From NCBI GenBank assembly GCA_029959285.1, contig JASCOE010000008.1:217158-281157 (forward strand): 64,000 nt of DNA. Reading direction: 5' to 3'. Position 1 is the first letter of the stretch, and every line of letters starts with the position of its first letter. The notes beneath the pieces were generated by a model. It ran no database searches and was not told where the DNA came from. It worked only from the letters and a program-made list of their open reading frames with translations. Of the stretch, positions 1-9,325 are shown piece by piece. A program made the position numbers and the translations under genes. The stretch comes from Flavobacteriaceae bacterium PS02337 (GTDB lineage: Bacteria; Bacteroidota; Bacteroidia; Flavobacteriales; Flavobacteriaceae).

Positions 1-254
1 ATTAAAATCGAAATAATTGAAGGAATCGCGAAATACAGTGCCGATTTCAATTTCAGATTTCCCATTTTGTAATGGCTGTAACTTCCAAAAAGAGCGGTAA
101 GTCCAACAATAAATAAAGAATAAGAAGTTGCTTGATCTGGATTTACTTTAAATAAATAAACTAAAATTGGAATAGTCAAAATAGAACCGCCTCCACCAAT
201 TAAGCCAAGTGAGATTCCGATTATGATTGAAGCAAAAAAGCCTAAATATTCCAT
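1..254 (-). CDS. TauE/SafE family permease, partial (N-terminal part)
   Basis: The reading frame runs from an ATG at 252-254 off the window edge, giving about 84 residues. It begins with a hydrophobic helix containing a glycine-rich GLIGGGGS motif and continues with PDQATSYSLF, both typical of the TauE/SafE (sulfite exporter / DUF81) membrane protein family. These proteins carry sulfur-containing or organic anions through the inner membrane. Two or three membrane segments are visible. The rest of the gene lies left of the window. A Crp/Fnr regulator precedes it on the same strand and a rhodanese lies nearby, which suggests a sulfur-related role; that is inference. Confidence 0.8.
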   Translation of the reverse strand, partial: MEYLGFFASIIIGISLGLIGGGGSILTIPILVYLFKVNPDQATSYSLFIVGLTALFGSYSHYKMGNLKLKSALYFAIPSIISIL

Positions 255-359
255 TGCATTTATTTTAATGCAAATTTGCTTCGGAAATTAGAATCCTACA
301 GTAACATTTATCACAGAAGGTTTTTTTTTCGCCACGAATTCACGAATTATTCTGTCACA

Positions 360-403
360 TTGAGCGAAGTCGAAATGCTTTGCGGGGCTTCGACTTCGCT
401 CAA
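360..403. repeat. Inverted repeat, 15-bp arms
   Basis: TTGAGCGAAGTCGAA at 360-374 is exactly complementary to 389-403, with a 14-base spacer. The motif resembles short palindromes often found between genes in flavobacterial chromosomes. It could form a hairpin in RNA read from either strand. It has no downstream U-run on the minus strand, so it is not a clear terminator. Confidence 0.7.
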
Positions 404-425
404 CCTGACAACAGGAAATATTTTT

Positions 426-502
426 GCCACAGATTAAAAGGATTATTAGGATTTCTTTTTAATAAGAATAGAAAAATCCATCTAATCCTTTTAATCTGTG
501 GC
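426..502. repeat. Inverted repeat, perfect 20-bp arms
   Basis: The 20 bases at 426-445 are exactly complementary to 483-502, with a 37-base spacer. On the minus strand the structure lies just after the stop of the Crp/Fnr gene, and the 5' arm is flanked by T-runs. It could stop or stabilise that transcript, or be a dispersed intergenic repeat. Related GCCAC-containing arms occur at 1156 and 1280. Confidence 0.65.
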
Positions 503-511
503 GAAAAAAAA

Positions 512-1138
512 CTATTTCAATAACTCAATTTGGTTTCGGTTGAGTTTGACCAAACCGCGTTGTTCCATTTTTTTGAGTAATCTGGAAACCACCTCACGAG
601 AAGTATTTAATTCGGTTGCAATTTCTTGATGTGAAAGATTTACTTCAGAACAACCGCAAGCATCAGAATGTCTTTTTAAATAAAATTCTAAACGTTCGTC
701 CATAGAGCGGAAAGCAATATTATCGACTACTTCCAGAACTTCTTCAAAACGGCTTCTGTAGGTTTCGATTACAAATTCATACCAAGATCTATGCTCCATC
801 ATCCATTTGTCCATTGATTGCAGCGGAATCATCATTACAGAAACATCTTCAACTACTTTTGCCATAATCTGGCTTTTCTCGCTTTTAACTGTGCAAATCA
901 TCGAAATCGCACAAGCTTGACCTGGCTGTAAATAATATAATAAAAATTCTCCTCCATCTTCTCCTTCGCGATAAATCTTGATTTTGCCTTTGGTAATCAA
1001 AGCAGTGTTTTTTATGTATTGTCCGGTACGCATTAAAATAGTTCCAGCTTCAAAATTCTGAAGAGTTCCATTTTTTTCTATGGTTTCAATAAGTTCGTTG
1101 GAGAAATTTGGAAAGATATTTTTTAATGAATTTTGCAT
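512..1138 (-). CDS. Crp/Fnr family transcriptional regulator
   Basis: This 208-residue cytoplasmic DNA-binding regulator has an N-terminal cyclic-nucleotide-binding-like beta barrel (about residues 25-130) and a C-terminal winged helix. The recognition helix is in LSHQEIATELNTSREVVSRLLKKM, near residues 168-191, and matches the Crp/Fnr HTH. No Fnr-type cysteine cluster is seen; CGCSE near residue 160 sits just before the HTH and is in the wrong place for an Fe-S sensor. The neighbouring TauE/SafE gene is downstream on the same strand, so it is a plausible target. The ligand is unknown. Confidence 0.85.
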   Translation of the reverse strand: MQNSLKNIFPNFSNELIETIEKNGTLQNFEAGTILMRTGQYIKNTALITKGKIKIYREGEDGGEFLLYYLQPGQACAISMICTVKSEKSQIMAKVVEDVSVMMIPLQSMDKWMMEHRSWYEFVIETYRSRFEEVLEVVDNIAFRSMDERLEFYLKRHSDACGCSEVNLSHQEIATELNTSREVVSRLLKKMEQRGLVKLNRNQIELLK

Positions 1139-1580
1139 GTATTGTAATTTTTTTTGCCACGAATTGCACGAATTTATGACGAATGTTTTTTTGAAATATT
1201 GGATCTCTTTCTATGTGTTGAAATTTATTTTTTTAATACCAATTTTACGAAATCCCAAAAAATAATTCGTGAAAATTAGTGCAATTCGTGGCAAATACTT
1301 TTATCAAAAAGAGATTAAAAATTATAATTATTTGCAAAGATAATAGTTTGAGTTGGGACTAATTATCAGAAAACTAGATTTGATATCAATTTGGTGTAAA
1401 TGAAAAAATCCTATTTTCTATCGATTTTGTGGACTGAATTTTTAAAAATAGTAACTAAATTTGTAATTCACTGATTATAATAGTTTCTCTAAAACGTTTT
1501 CTGAGAATAATAATCGAAATCGCATTTGGTACGTTTTTTATATATAGAAACGTCGTAATTTTACAAAAACACATTTTATT
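1139..1580. other. Intergenic region with palindromes, no gene seen
   Basis: This 442-base gap separates the divergent Crp/Fnr and rhodanese genes. It holds an inverted repeat whose 13-bp arms are GCCACGAATTGCA at 1156-1168 and its complement at 1280-1292. A smaller palindrome, ACGTTT/AAACGT at 1531-1536 and 1548-1553, lies 28-50 bases before the rhodanese start and could be an operator. No coding frame with normal codon use was seen. Confidence 0.6.
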
Positions 1581-1892
1581 ATGAATTTATCACAAGAAGA
1601 TTGGGTTGCTCAGTTAGAGGCTGACGAAAATGCAGTTATACTTGACGTAAGAACTGCTGACGAATTTAATGATGGCTACATTGAGAATGCTCTAAATATT
1701 GATATCAATAAAGGGCAAGGTTTTATTTATGAAATTGAAGAATTAGATAAAAATAAAAACTATTACGTATACTGTCGTTCTGGGGCAAGAAGTGCAAAAG
1801 CATGCCAAGTTATGAACGAATTGGGTATACAAAACGCTTACAATTTGCTTGGAGGAATCCTGGATTGGGAAGGCGAAACAATACAACCATAA
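1581..1892 (+). CDS. Rhodanese-like domain protein
   Basis: This is a 103-residue single-domain rhodanese. It has the N-terminal VILDVRTADEFNDGYIENALNID motif region and the active-site loop YCRSGARS with catalytic Cys65, which carries persulfide in transfer reactions. The CH2-type ending GGILDWEG is present. There is no signal peptide, so it should be cytoplasmic. It is probably a single transcription unit: it has its own terminator straight after the stop. A role in sulfane-sulfur handling is the family expectation; the donor and acceptor are not known. Confidence 0.9.
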   Translation: MNLSQEDWVAQLEADENAVILDVRTADEFNDGYIENALNIDINKGQGFIYEIEELDKNKNYYVYCRSGARSAKACQVMNELGIQNAYNLLGGILDWEGETIQP

Positions 1893-1899
1893 AAGAAGA

Positions 1900-1928
1900 A
1901 GAGGCATACAAAAGCCTCTTTTTTCTTT
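1900..1928 (+). terminator. Rho-independent terminator after rhodanese gene
   Basis: AGAGGC at 1900-1905 pairs with GCCTCT at 1914-1919 and is followed by a T-run. It ends the rhodanese transcript before the GapN gene. Confidence 0.8.
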
Positions 1929-1964
1929 TCAAAATAAATTACCAGACCTTAAAATAACCAAATT

Positions 1965-3545
1965 ATGAGTTTTATACCAGAAGAATATCAGATTACTACG
2001 CTGATAAACCAAGATACTTATCTTGTAAACGGAGAGTTGAAACAATGGACAGGGCAAACCACACCTGTGTTTTCTACTATTTCTTCGACAGAAAAGTATT
2101 CTCCGACTTTATTAGGATCTATTCCTTTTATGGCAGAAAAAGAAGCAGCTGAAGTTGTCGAAGCTGCTACCAATGCATACGATATGGGGCAAGGTTTATG
2201 GCCAACGATGAAAGTTGCCGATCGTATTAAAAGCATGGAGAATTTTGTGAAACAAATGAAAGAAACCCGCGAAGAAGTTGTAAAACTTTTGATGTGGGAA
2301 ATTGGAAAAAATCTTGGAGATTCACAAAAAGAATTCGACAGAACGGTAGAATATATTTACGATACTATTGCTAGTTATAAAGAATTAAACGGACGCAGTT
2401 CGCATTTTGAAAAAGTGCAAGGTGTAAACGCCATGATTCGCCGCGGACCTCTTGGTGTTGTTTTGTGTCTTGGGCCTTATAATTATCCTTTAAATGAAAC
2501 TTTTTCATTACTAATTCCTGCTTTGATTATGGGAAATACAGTAATCTTCAAACCTGCTAAACATGGTGTTTTATGTATTTCTCCATTGTTAGAAGCTTTC
2601 AGAAGCAGTTTTCCAAAAGGGGTTATCAATATTGTTTACGGAAGAGGAAGAGAAGTAGCTTCTCCAATCATGAAATCTGGAAAAATTGATGTTTTAGCAT
2701 TAATCGGAAATAGTAAATCGGCAATTGCATTACAAGATCAGCATCCGAATAAAAATAGATTGCGTTTGATTTTAGGTTTAGAAGCTAAAAATCCAGCAAT
2801 TATTCTTCCAGATGCCGATTTAGATTTGGCTATTCAAGAATGTATTACAGGAAGTTTATCTTTTAATGGACAACGTTGTACAGCTTTAAAAGTATTATAC
2901 GTTCACGAATCTATTAGAGAAGAATTCAATAAACGCTTTGCAGAAAAAGTAGACGGTTTAGTTTTCGGAAATCCGTGGGAAAAAGGAGTTTCTTTAACAC
3001 CACTTCCAGAAACAGAAAAACCAAGTTATATTCAAGGATTAATTGATGATGCCACTTCAAAAGGTGCAAAAATCATTAATGAAAAAGGAGGAAAACATAC
3101 TGATAACTACATTTTTCCTGCCGTTTTATATCCAGTAAATAAAGACATGCGTGTGTATCACGAAGAGCAATTCGGACCAGTTGTTCCTATACTTTCATTC
3201 ACAGATATTAAAGAGCCTTTAATTGATATGGCAGAATCAAACTACGGACAACAAGTAAGTTTGTTTGGAAAAGATATCAAAACTCTTGCTCCACTAATTG
3301 ATTCTTTGGTAAACTTAGTGTGTAGAGTAAACCTCAACAGTTCTTGTCAAAGAGGACCAGATGCTTTTCCTTTTACAGGAAGAAAAGATTCTGCTGTAGG
3401 AACTTTGAGTATTCCAGATGCTTTGCGTTCTTTCTCAATTCGTACGTTTGTAGCTTCAAAAGATATCGATTATAATAATGAGATTCTGCAGGAATTGCTT
3501 AACAGCAAAGAATCTAATTTTATCAATACCGATTATATTTTGTAG
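1965..3545 (+). CDS. gapN: NADP-dependent glyceraldehyde-3-phosphate dehydrogenase (non-phosphorylating, GapN-type)
   Basis: This 526-residue aldehyde dehydrogenase keeps the catalytic Cys305 in NGQRCTA and the general base Glu273 in LGLEAKNP. The [13 protein letters not shown] stretch and the overall length match the GapN branch, which oxidises glyceraldehyde-3-phosphate directly to 3-phosphoglycerate with NADP and makes NADPH. It is cytoplasmic. It is flanked by terminators on both sides, so it is probably monocistronic. A broader aldehyde dehydrogenase substrate range cannot be excluded from sequence alone. Confidence 0.85.
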   Translation: MSFIPEEYQITTLINQDTYLVNGELKQWTGQTTPVFSTISSTEKYSPTLLGSIPFMAEKEAAEVVEAATNAYDMGQGLWPTMKVADRIKSMENFVKQMKETREEVVKLLMWEIGKNLGDSQKEFDRTVEYIYDTIASYKELNGRSSHFEKVQGVNAMIRRGPLGVVLCLGPYNYPLNETFSLLIPALIMGNTVIFKPAKHGVLCISPLLEAFRSSFPKGVINIVYGRGREVASPIMKSGKIDVLALIGNSKSAIALQDQHPNKNRLRLILGLEAKNPAIILPDADLDLAIQECITGSLSFNGQRCTALKVLYVHESIREEFNKRFAEKVDGLVFGNPWEKGVSLTPLPETEKPSYIQGLIDDATSKGAKIINEKGGKHTDNYIFPAVLYPVNKDMRVYHEEQFGPVVPILSFTDIKEPLIDMAESNYGQQVSLFGKDIKTLAPLIDSLVNLVCRVNLNSSCQRGPDAFPFTGRKDSAVGTLSIPDALRSFSIRTFVASKDIDYNNEILQELLNSKESNFINTDYIL

Positions 3546-3575
3546 TAATCAAAAGTTATATATTAATTGTAGATA

Positions 3576-3612
3576 CCGTCTGTTGCTTTTTTGTGGCAGA
3601 CGGTTTTTTTCT
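3576..3612 (+). terminator. Rho-independent terminator after gapN
   Basis: CCGTCTG at 3576-3582 pairs with CAGACGG at 3597-3603, followed by TTTTTTT. The rest of the gap to 3840 holds short repeats of a TACAATTCATCAT-like word and AT-rich DNA. Confidence 0.85.
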
Positions 3613-3840
3613 TTTTTAGATACTAAGGTTCTAAGGTGCTGAGGTTCTAAGTTTTTTTGGGTTAATTGTAAAATGAAAAGTATTTCTTTTGCATCTTACA
3701 TTTTACAATTCATCATTACAATTCATCATTAACAATTTACAATTCACAATTAATAATTAATAACTAAATTTGTAACATTCGTAGAAAAAAATCCACTAAT
3801 ACGATATCAAAAACTAATTTAAAATACCTAAGAATTACTT

Positions 3841-5718
3841 ATGGAAAAGAAAATATTGCAATTTGCAGTACTAGCATTTGTTCTTTTTACACAAAATATA
3901 TTTGCTCAAGAGCTTTATATGCCTAGAAATATTAAGCAAGCTTATGAAAATGGAACGCGTTCTAAGGACGGAAAACCAGGAAAAAATTACTGGCAGAATC
4001 GCGGAAAATACAATATGGAAATCGCTGTCGATCCGAAAACAAGATTGGTCAGCGGAACCGAAACTATTATTTATGAAAACAATAGTAAAGACACTTTAAA
4101 AAATTTAGCAATTCGTTTTGTCAATAATCTTCACAAACCTTCTTCGCCTCGTGGAAGTGAAGTAAACGATGATTTTCTAAGCGACGGATTAACCATTACT
4201 TCGTTAAAAATAGAAAATGAAGTTTATAAAGAAGATGCTAGAAAATGGGGAACTGTTGGAAATGTGAAGTTGAAAAAAGCAATTCTGCCAAATTCTAAAA
4301 TCACATTAAATATTCAATGGAATTATCCTTTATCAAAAGAGAGCGGGAGAGAAGGACAGATTGACGAAACGACTTTTTTTGTAGCGTATAGTTATCCGCG
4401 TGTTTCCGTTTTTGATGATTATAACGGGTGGGATAGACTTCCGCATACAGATCGTCAGGAATTTTATAATGATTTTAATGATTATGTTTTCTCTGTAAAA
4501 GCACCAAAAAATTATGTGGTTTATGCAACAGGAGATTTGCTGAATCCAGATGAGGTTTTACAGCCCGATTTTGCAACTCGTTTAAAGAAATCGTACACAA
4601 CAGATGAAATTCTGCATATCGCAAACGAACAAGAAATGAAAAGCGGTATCGTAACCAAGCAATACGATTGGAATGTTTGGAAATTTGAAGCTAAAAATAT
4701 TTCAGATGTTTGCTTCGGTTTAAGCGATCATTATTTGTGGGATGCAAGCAGTGTGATTGTAGACAAGAAAACAAACCGCCGCGCAAGTGTTCAGGCGGCG
4801 TATAATGTTACAGGAACAGATTTCGTAAATTCTGTGAAAAACAATCAATATGCTTTAGATTGGTTTTCTAACAATTGGCCAGGGGTTCCGTATCCATTTT
4901 CAAAAATGACTGCTTTTCAAGGTTTTGCAGATATGGAATATCCAATGATGTGTAACGATTCTGAAATGGGAGATCCAGTTTTTGCACAATTGGTACAAGA
5001 TCATGAAGTGGCTCATACTTATTTTCCATTTTACATGGGAATCAACGAAACACGTTACGCTTTTATGGATGAAGGCTGGGCAACAACTTTCGAATATTTA
5101 ATCGGAATTGCTGAACATGGTAAAGAAGCGGCAGATAAATTCTATAAAGATTTTAGAGTAAAAGGATATATAAATGACCGTTCTACAGAAGAAGATCAGC
5201 CTATTATTTCAATGTCTACTCAAGTTTCTGGAGCCGGTTACGGAAATAATTCATATGGAAAAGCATCTCTTTCTTATTTAGCTTTGAAAGATATGTTAGG
5301 CGATGATTTATTCAAAAAAGCATTGCATTATTACATGGATACTTGGAATGGAAAACACCCAATTCCGTGGGATTATTTTAATTCGTTTAATACGACAACA
5401 GGAAAAAATCTAAACTGGTTTTTCAACAATTGGTTTTTCACTAATAATTATTTAGATATTGCAATTAAAGGTATTTCAGCAGATAAGAAAATTATCACTG
5501 TAGAAAATATCGGTGGATTTGCGATTCCTTTTGATGTAATTATTACTTACGCAGATAAAACAAAAGTAACGTTGCATCAAACACCTGCAATCTGGGAAAA
5601 GAATCAAAAAACAGCGAAAATTGTTTTGAAAAGCACAAAAAAAATCGAACAGATCGAACTTGACGGAGGTATTTTTATGGATGCAACTCCAGCGAATAAC
5701 ATTTTACATATTAAATAA
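3841..5718 (+). CDS. M1 family metallopeptidase (secreted)
   Basis: A 625-residue zinc aminopeptidase of the M1 (gluzincin) family. Residues 1-21 form a signal peptide ending in IFAQ. The zinc site is HEVAH (His388, Glu389, His392) with the third ligand Glu411 in DEGWATTFEYL, giving the exact HExxH-x18-E spacing. The N-terminal beta-sandwich domain is present (residues about 50-280). It should act in the periplasm or outside the cell, trimming N-terminal residues from peptides. The next gene starts 13 bases downstream, so they are probably co-transcribed. Confidence 0.9.
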   Translation: MEKKILQFAVLAFVLFTQNIFAQELYMPRNIKQAYENGTRSKDGKPGKNYWQNRGKYNMEIAVDPKTRLVSGTETIIYENNSKDTLKNLAIRFVNNLHKPSSPRGSEVNDDFLSDGLTITSLKIENEVYKEDARKWGTVGNVKLKKAILPNSKITLNIQWNYPLSKESGREGQIDETTFFVAYSYPRVSVFDDYNGWDRLPHTDRQEFYNDFNDYVFSVKAPKNYVVYATGDLLNPDEVLQPDFATRLKKSYTTDEILHIANEQEMKSGIVTKQYDWNVWKFEAKNISDVCFGLSDHYLWDASSVIVDKKTNRRASVQAAYNVTGTDFVNSVKNNQYALDWFSNNWPGVPYPFSKMTAFQGFADMEYPMMCNDSEMGDPVFAQLVQDHEVAHTYFPFYMGINETRYAFMDEGWATTFEYLIGIAEHGKEAADKFYKDFRVKGYINDRSTEEDQPIISMSTQVSGAGYGNNSYGKASLSYLALKDMLGDDLFKKALHYYMDTWNGKHPIPWDYFNSFNTTTGKNLNWFFNNWFFTNNYLDIAIKGISADKKIITVENIGGFAIPFDVIITYADKTKVTLHQTPAIWEKNQKTAKIVLKSTKKIEQIELDGGIFMDATPANNILHIK

Positions 5719-5731
5719 TTAAACAGATAAA

Positions 5732-6124
5732 ATGTCTGGAGAAAAAGATTTACAACAATTGCTAAAAAGCATGAAACCTGAACATATTTCGGGAGATTAT
5801 GTTTTTTGTAAAGTTGATACGCTGGAAAATATCGATTTGAATAATGTAGAAATGTTCTTTAAGGAAAAAGAAGCCATTACTTTAATTCTTAAAAAAGAAA
5901 TTGCCGACAAATTGCAACTAGATTATTCAGTTGTAATGGCTTGGATAACGCTTACAGTGCATTCATCATTAGAAGCGGTCGGGTTAACTGCTGCGTTTTC
6001 TAAAGCACTTTCAGAAAATGAAATTAGTTGTAATGTGGTTGCGGCTTATTATCACGACCATATTTTTGTCAATAAAAAAGACGCCCAAAAAGCTATAGAA
6101 ATTTTGAACTCGTTTTCAAATTAG
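5732..6124 (+). CDS. ACT domain-containing protein (DUF2241-like)
   Basis: This 130-residue protein contains the HSSLEAVGLTAAFS and NVVAAYYHDHIFV motifs of the DUF2241/ACT_3 group. These proteins have two tandem ACT-like folds and are thought to bind small ligands such as amino acids. There is no signal peptide. It starts 13 bases after the M1 peptidase gene and is followed by a terminator, so the two form a small operon. A link between peptide breakdown and amino-acid sensing is possible but is inference. Confidence 0.8.
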   Translation: MSGEKDLQQLLKSMKPEHISGDYVFCKVDTLENIDLNNVEMFFKEKEAITLILKKEIADKLQLDYSVVMAWITLTVHSSLEAVGLTAAFSKALSENEISCNVVAAYYHDHIFVNKKDAQKAIEILNSFSN

Positions 6125-6150
6125 TTTTTAATTTAGAATTTATAATTAAA

Positions 6151-6185
6151 AGAGAATCTGTTGTTTAGATTCTCTTTTTTTTTAA
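6151..6185 (+). terminator. Rho-independent terminator after ACT protein gene
   Basis: AGAGAATCT at 6151-6159 pairs with AGATTCTCT at 6167-6175 and is followed by a long T-run. Confidence 0.85.
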
Positions 6186-6267
6186 TTTTTAAAATAAATG
6201 AGGAAATACGTAAAATCTTTGTTAAAAAAAAGTACGTTTGTAAAATAATAAAAAACCTACTATTTTA

Positions 6268-6882
6268 ATGAAAAAGACATTTCCCCTAATTGTTTTTTTG
6301 ATTAGCCTTCAGTGTTTTGCACAGAATGATCAAAAAATTGCATTTCAAAAATGCAAATACGAATTGGCCGTTTCTTATTATGAGAAAGCCGATTTTGTAA
6401 AAGCTATTGATTTATTTTCTTTAGCGGCAAAAATTAAACCTGAAAATGAAATTGGTCAGGAAGCCAGTAAAAAAGTAGATACGCTACGAGAGGTTTTACG
6501 AAAAGAAATTATGCATCAAGCAGTTGGAACATGGAAAAGATCCGGAAGTCAGCCTGTTTGGGCTAGTACTGCGGTAAATGTAAATGATCAATCGAATGTT
6601 GATGAGATTGTTGAAATTACCCCAAATGAAATTGCTTTTTATACGATGGATAAAAAGACAAAAGAAAAAAAACTGCTAAGAAAAGAAGATTTAGTTTATA
6701 ATGATAAAAATGATGCTGTTTCATTATTTTCAGAAATAATACTTTCAGACGGAACAATTTGGAATTGCAGTATTAACGAAAAAGCAGATGTTTTGCGGGT
6801 AATAAATGTTGCCGTAAAAACAGAAAACGGAATTGAAAAGATAAACAGTAATAACGAAGAGAATTATTACGTTAAAATGTAG
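6268..6882 (+). CDS. Secreted TPR-containing hypothetical protein
   Basis: 204 residues with a signal peptide (residues 1-18, ending CFAQ). Residues about 30-75 form one or two TPR-like helical hairpins (YELAVSYYEKADFVKAIDLF). The remainder looks like a beta-rich domain beginning AVGTWKRSG, similar in style to lipocalin-like repeats. No enzyme motif was recognised. It is monocistronic, with its own terminator downstream. The function is unknown. Confidence 0.7.
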   Translation: MKKTFPLIVFLISLQCFAQNDQKIAFQKCKYELAVSYYEKADFVKAIDLFSLAAKIKPENEIGQEASKKVDTLREVLRKEIMHQAVGTWKRSGSQPVWASTAVNVNDQSNVDEIVEITPNEIAFYTMDKKTKEKKLLRKEDLVYNDKNDAVSLFSEIILSDGTIWNCSINEKADVLRVINVAVKTENGIEKINSNNEENYYVKM

Positions 6883-6884
6883 CA

Positions 6885-6914
6885 AAAAGGGAGTCAATTT
6901 GATTCCCTTTTTTA
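6885..6914 (+). terminator. Rho-independent terminator
   Basis: The stem pairs AAGGGAGTCAA (6887-6897) with TTGATTCCCTT (6899-6909), with one G-T pair, and is followed by T residues. Confidence 0.75.
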
Positions 6915-7008
6915 TTGAATTGAAAGACTTGCCTGATTTATTTTGTGATAAATTTTTGATGTAAAATGAAATGAAAAGGTTCTTCTTCTCTTTTCAATGA
7001 AAATCCAT

Positions 7009-7016
7009 TATTTTTG
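7009..7016 (+). promoter_or_regulatory. Bacteroidota -7 box (TATTTTTG) before GNAT gene
   Basis: TATTTTTG matches the TAnnTTTG -7 element of the Bacteroidota primary sigma factor. It ends 18 bases before the ATG at 7035. A TTG at 7014 that would extend the frame lies inside this box, so it is unlikely to be a start codon. Confidence 0.5.
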
Positions 7017-7034
7017 AAGCACTATAAAATCAAA

Positions 7035-7439
7035 ATGGAAATAAAAAAAATCAATGCATCCGATACTTGGCAGATTAGACACGAAGTAATGTGGCCAGAT
7101 CAACCGTTTGAATTTGTACAATTAGAAGAAGATAATTTAGGTTTGCATTTTGGCGCTTTCGAAAATGATAAACTAGTTGCTATAGTTTCTTGTTTTGTTT
7201 CAGATGATGAAATGCAGTTTAGAAAATTAGCCACTTTAAATTCGTATCAAGGAAATGGAATTGCATCTCAATTATTAAAGCACATTTTTGAATCTGCAAG
7301 AGAAAAAAAACTAAAAAAAGTTTGGTGTAACGCTCGAACAGAAAAAAAACAATTTTACGAAAAGTTCGGTATGGTCGATACAGGAGAAACTTTTAGTAAA
7401 GCAGGACAAGAATTTACAATCATGGAAATTATATTTTAA
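7035..7439 (+). CDS. GNAT family N-acetyltransferase
   Basis: This 134-residue protein has the GNAT acetyl-CoA-binding signature in motif A (KLATLNSYQGNGIASQLL, near residues 65-85) and the C-terminal NARTEKKQFYEKFGM motif B region. It should move an acetyl group from acetyl-CoA to an amine; the substrate is unknown. ATG 7035 is preferred over the upstream in-frame TTG at 7014 because that codon falls within a likely -7 promoter box. It is a single cytoplasmic domain. Confidence 0.85.
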   Translation: MEIKKINASDTWQIRHEVMWPDQPFEFVQLEEDNLGLHFGAFENDKLVAIVSCFVSDDEMQFRKLATLNSYQGNGIASQLLKHIFESAREKKLKKVWCNARTEKKQFYEKFGMVDTGETFSKAGQEFTIMEIIF

Positions 7440-7578
7440 ATGATTGTTTGTTAGTATTTTGAGTTGTTTTTTAACTTTGAAAAAGAGTCATTTTATTTTG
7501 CTTTCAATTGAAAACGTTTTCGTTTGATATTCAATGTTAAGACTTTCTTATTTTATTTTTTTTGTTCCAATCTTTTAT

Positions 7579-7586
7579 TACTTTCG
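7579..7586 (+). promoter_or_regulatory. Bacteroidota -7 box (TACTTTCG)
   Basis: TACTTTCG followed by CACC resembles the common flavobacterial TAnnTTTG-CACC promoter end, with one mismatch. Transcription would begin around 7590, almost at the ATG at 7594. This excludes the longer reading frame from 7534, which would start upstream of the promoter. Confidence 0.5.
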
Positions 7587-7593
7587 CACCGAA

Positions 7594-7974
7594 ATGAGAA
7601 AGTTAATAGTATTTTTAGTATTCATGAATATGCTTCTGTTCGGCGGAGGCCAATATTTGAATGCAAATACTTTTGGTCCTCATAATAATCATCATGTTCA
7701 GAAACATAGAGTAAAATTCACAAATCAGGATCGCGGATCTTCAATTTTAGAAGACGCTGCAGATATTGATCTTGAGGAAGATCTTTTAGGCAATGATGAT
7801 GTTAATACACTTACGAACAAGTTCTTTACTGCTTCGTACAGTTTGGTAGACACTTTGTATCTGGCACTTTCAGATCAGTCTGCTGCGAATGATTCCAATC
7901 GTTTTAAATTTTCTACGCCTGTTTTCGGGTATTCAAATCCTTTATACATTACTCAACGAGTTTTAAGAATTTGA
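7594..7974 (+). CDS. Hypothetical secreted protein before the RND operon
   Basis: About 126 residues from the ATG at 7594. The N-terminus (MRKLIVFLVFMNMLLFGGG) is a signal peptide. The mature part has a His-rich segment (GPHNNHHVQKHRVK), an acidic patch (EDAADIDLEEDLLGNDD) and no known domain. A frame from 7534 adds 20 residues but begins upstream of a likely promoter. It is 174 bases ahead of the efflux adaptor gene with no clear terminator between, so it may share the transcript. The His-rich and acidic patches could bind metal; that is speculation. Confidence 0.55.
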   Translation: MRKLIVFLVFMNMLLFGGGQYLNANTFGPHNNHHVQKHRVKFTNQDRGSSILEDAADIDLEEDLLGNDDVNTLTNKFFTASYSLVDTLYLALSDQSAANDSNRFKFSTPVFGYSNPLYITQRVLRI

Positions 7975-8148
7975 TTTTAAAGTATACATCAGTTACCTAG
8001 ATTTCGATCTTCGTATCTTGCTTTTGTATATTTCTACTTCTGCTTATATGAACTTTAAGGTCTGGACTAAGGCTGACTGATGCATTTTAACATCCAAAAG
8101 GAATTTTCATTCCAAAAGCATTCATTCGCTTAATTTCCAAACTAAATC

Positions 8149-9231
8149 ATGAAAAAAATCATTGTTTTCACAGGCTTAATTGCCTTGATGTGCTTGACTA
8201 GTTGTACATCTAAAAAAGAAGAAAAAGAAGAAGTTGAAAAATTTACGGTTACTAATCCCGTTAAAATCGATACTTCATTCACAAAAGAATATGTTTCACA
8301 AATAAAATCTGTGCGAAATATCGAGCTTCGCGCACAAGAAAAAGGTTTTCTACAAAATATTTATGTTGATGAAGGACAGTTTGTAAAAAAAGGACAACTG
8401 TTGTTTAAAATCATGCCAAACATGTATCAGTCTGAATTGCTTAAAGCACAGGCAGAGCAAAAATCAGTTGAAATTGAATTACAAAATTCAAAATTATTGG
8501 CTGACAAAAATATCGTTTCTAAAAACGAATTAAGTGTTGCTCAGGCAAAATTACAGTCTGCAAAAGCTGAAGTTGCATTAGCAAAACTTCATTTATCATT
8601 CACAGAAATCAGAGCTCCTTTTGACGGAACAATCGATAGAATTCCATTAAAATTAGGAAGTTTAATTGACGAAGGAGAATTGCTGACAAGTCTTTCAGAC
8701 AATAGCCAGATGTTTGCTTATTTCAATGTTTCTGAGCCAGAATATATTAGTTATGAAACGAATATTAAAGATCGTGCTGACAACAAAGTGAATTTAGTTT
8801 TGGCTAATGGAGATATTTTCAAAGAAAAAGGAAATGTTGAAGTTATAGAAAGTGAATTCAACAATGAAACTGGAAATATTGCTTTTAGAGCAAGATTCCC
8901 TAATTCTGGAAAACTACTTAGAAACGGAGAAACAGGACAAGTTCAAATGAATGTTCCGTTGAAAAATGCTATTGTGATTCCACAAAAAGCAACTTACGAA
9001 ATTCAGGATAAAAAATATGTTTTCGTTGTAGGAAAAGATGATAAAGTAAGCTCTAGAGAAATCACGATTACAGGTGAAATTCCTGATTTATACGTGATCA
9101 AAAGCGGACTTAATGAAAATGATAAAATTTTACTTGAAGGTGTTCAGAAAGTAAAAGAGAATGATAAAATTAAATACGAATTTGAATCTCCTAAAAAGGT
9201 AATTAATAACCTGCGCTTGAAGGCGGAGTAA
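8149..9231 (+). CDS. RND efflux periplasmic adaptor (membrane fusion lipoprotein)
   Basis: 360 residues. The signal sequence ends in LTSC, so Cys19 should be lipidated and anchor the protein to the inner membrane. A lipoyl-like domain split by a coiled-coil hairpin (about residues 60-170) and the beta-barrel region match the AcrA/MexA family. It bridges the pump and outer-membrane factor encoded directly downstream. The three genes form a complete tripartite efflux operon. The exported compounds cannot be told from sequence. Confidence 0.93.
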   Translation: MKKIIVFTGLIALMCLTSCTSKKEEKEEVEKFTVTNPVKIDTSFTKEYVSQIKSVRNIELRAQEKGFLQNIYVDEGQFVKKGQLLFKIMPNMYQSELLKAQAEQKSVEIELQNSKLLADKNIVSKNELSVAQAKLQSAKAEVALAKLHLSFTEIRAPFDGTIDRIPLKLGSLIDEGELLTSLSDNSQMFAYFNVSEPEYISYETNIKDRADNKVNLVLANGDIFKEKGNVEVIESEFNNETGNIAFRARFPNSGKLLRNGETGQVQMNVPLKNAIVIPQKATYEIQDKKYVFVVGKDDKVSSREITITGEIPDLYVIKSGLNENDKILLEGVQKVKENDKIKYEFESPKKVINNLRLKAE

Positions 9232-9325
9232 TTAGTATTCAGTCACAGTTTTCAGTAATTATTGTTTGAAATATACTGTCAACTTATTGATTTCCTTTTG
9301 ATTTAATCATTAAAAAAATATAAAA

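Noticed and set aside
1525-1563. Standard -33/-7 promoter or sigma-54 promoter before the rhodanese gene
   Set aside because: TTTG and TAATTTTA are about 27 bases apart, which is too far, and TGGTACG has no GC at the -12 place.
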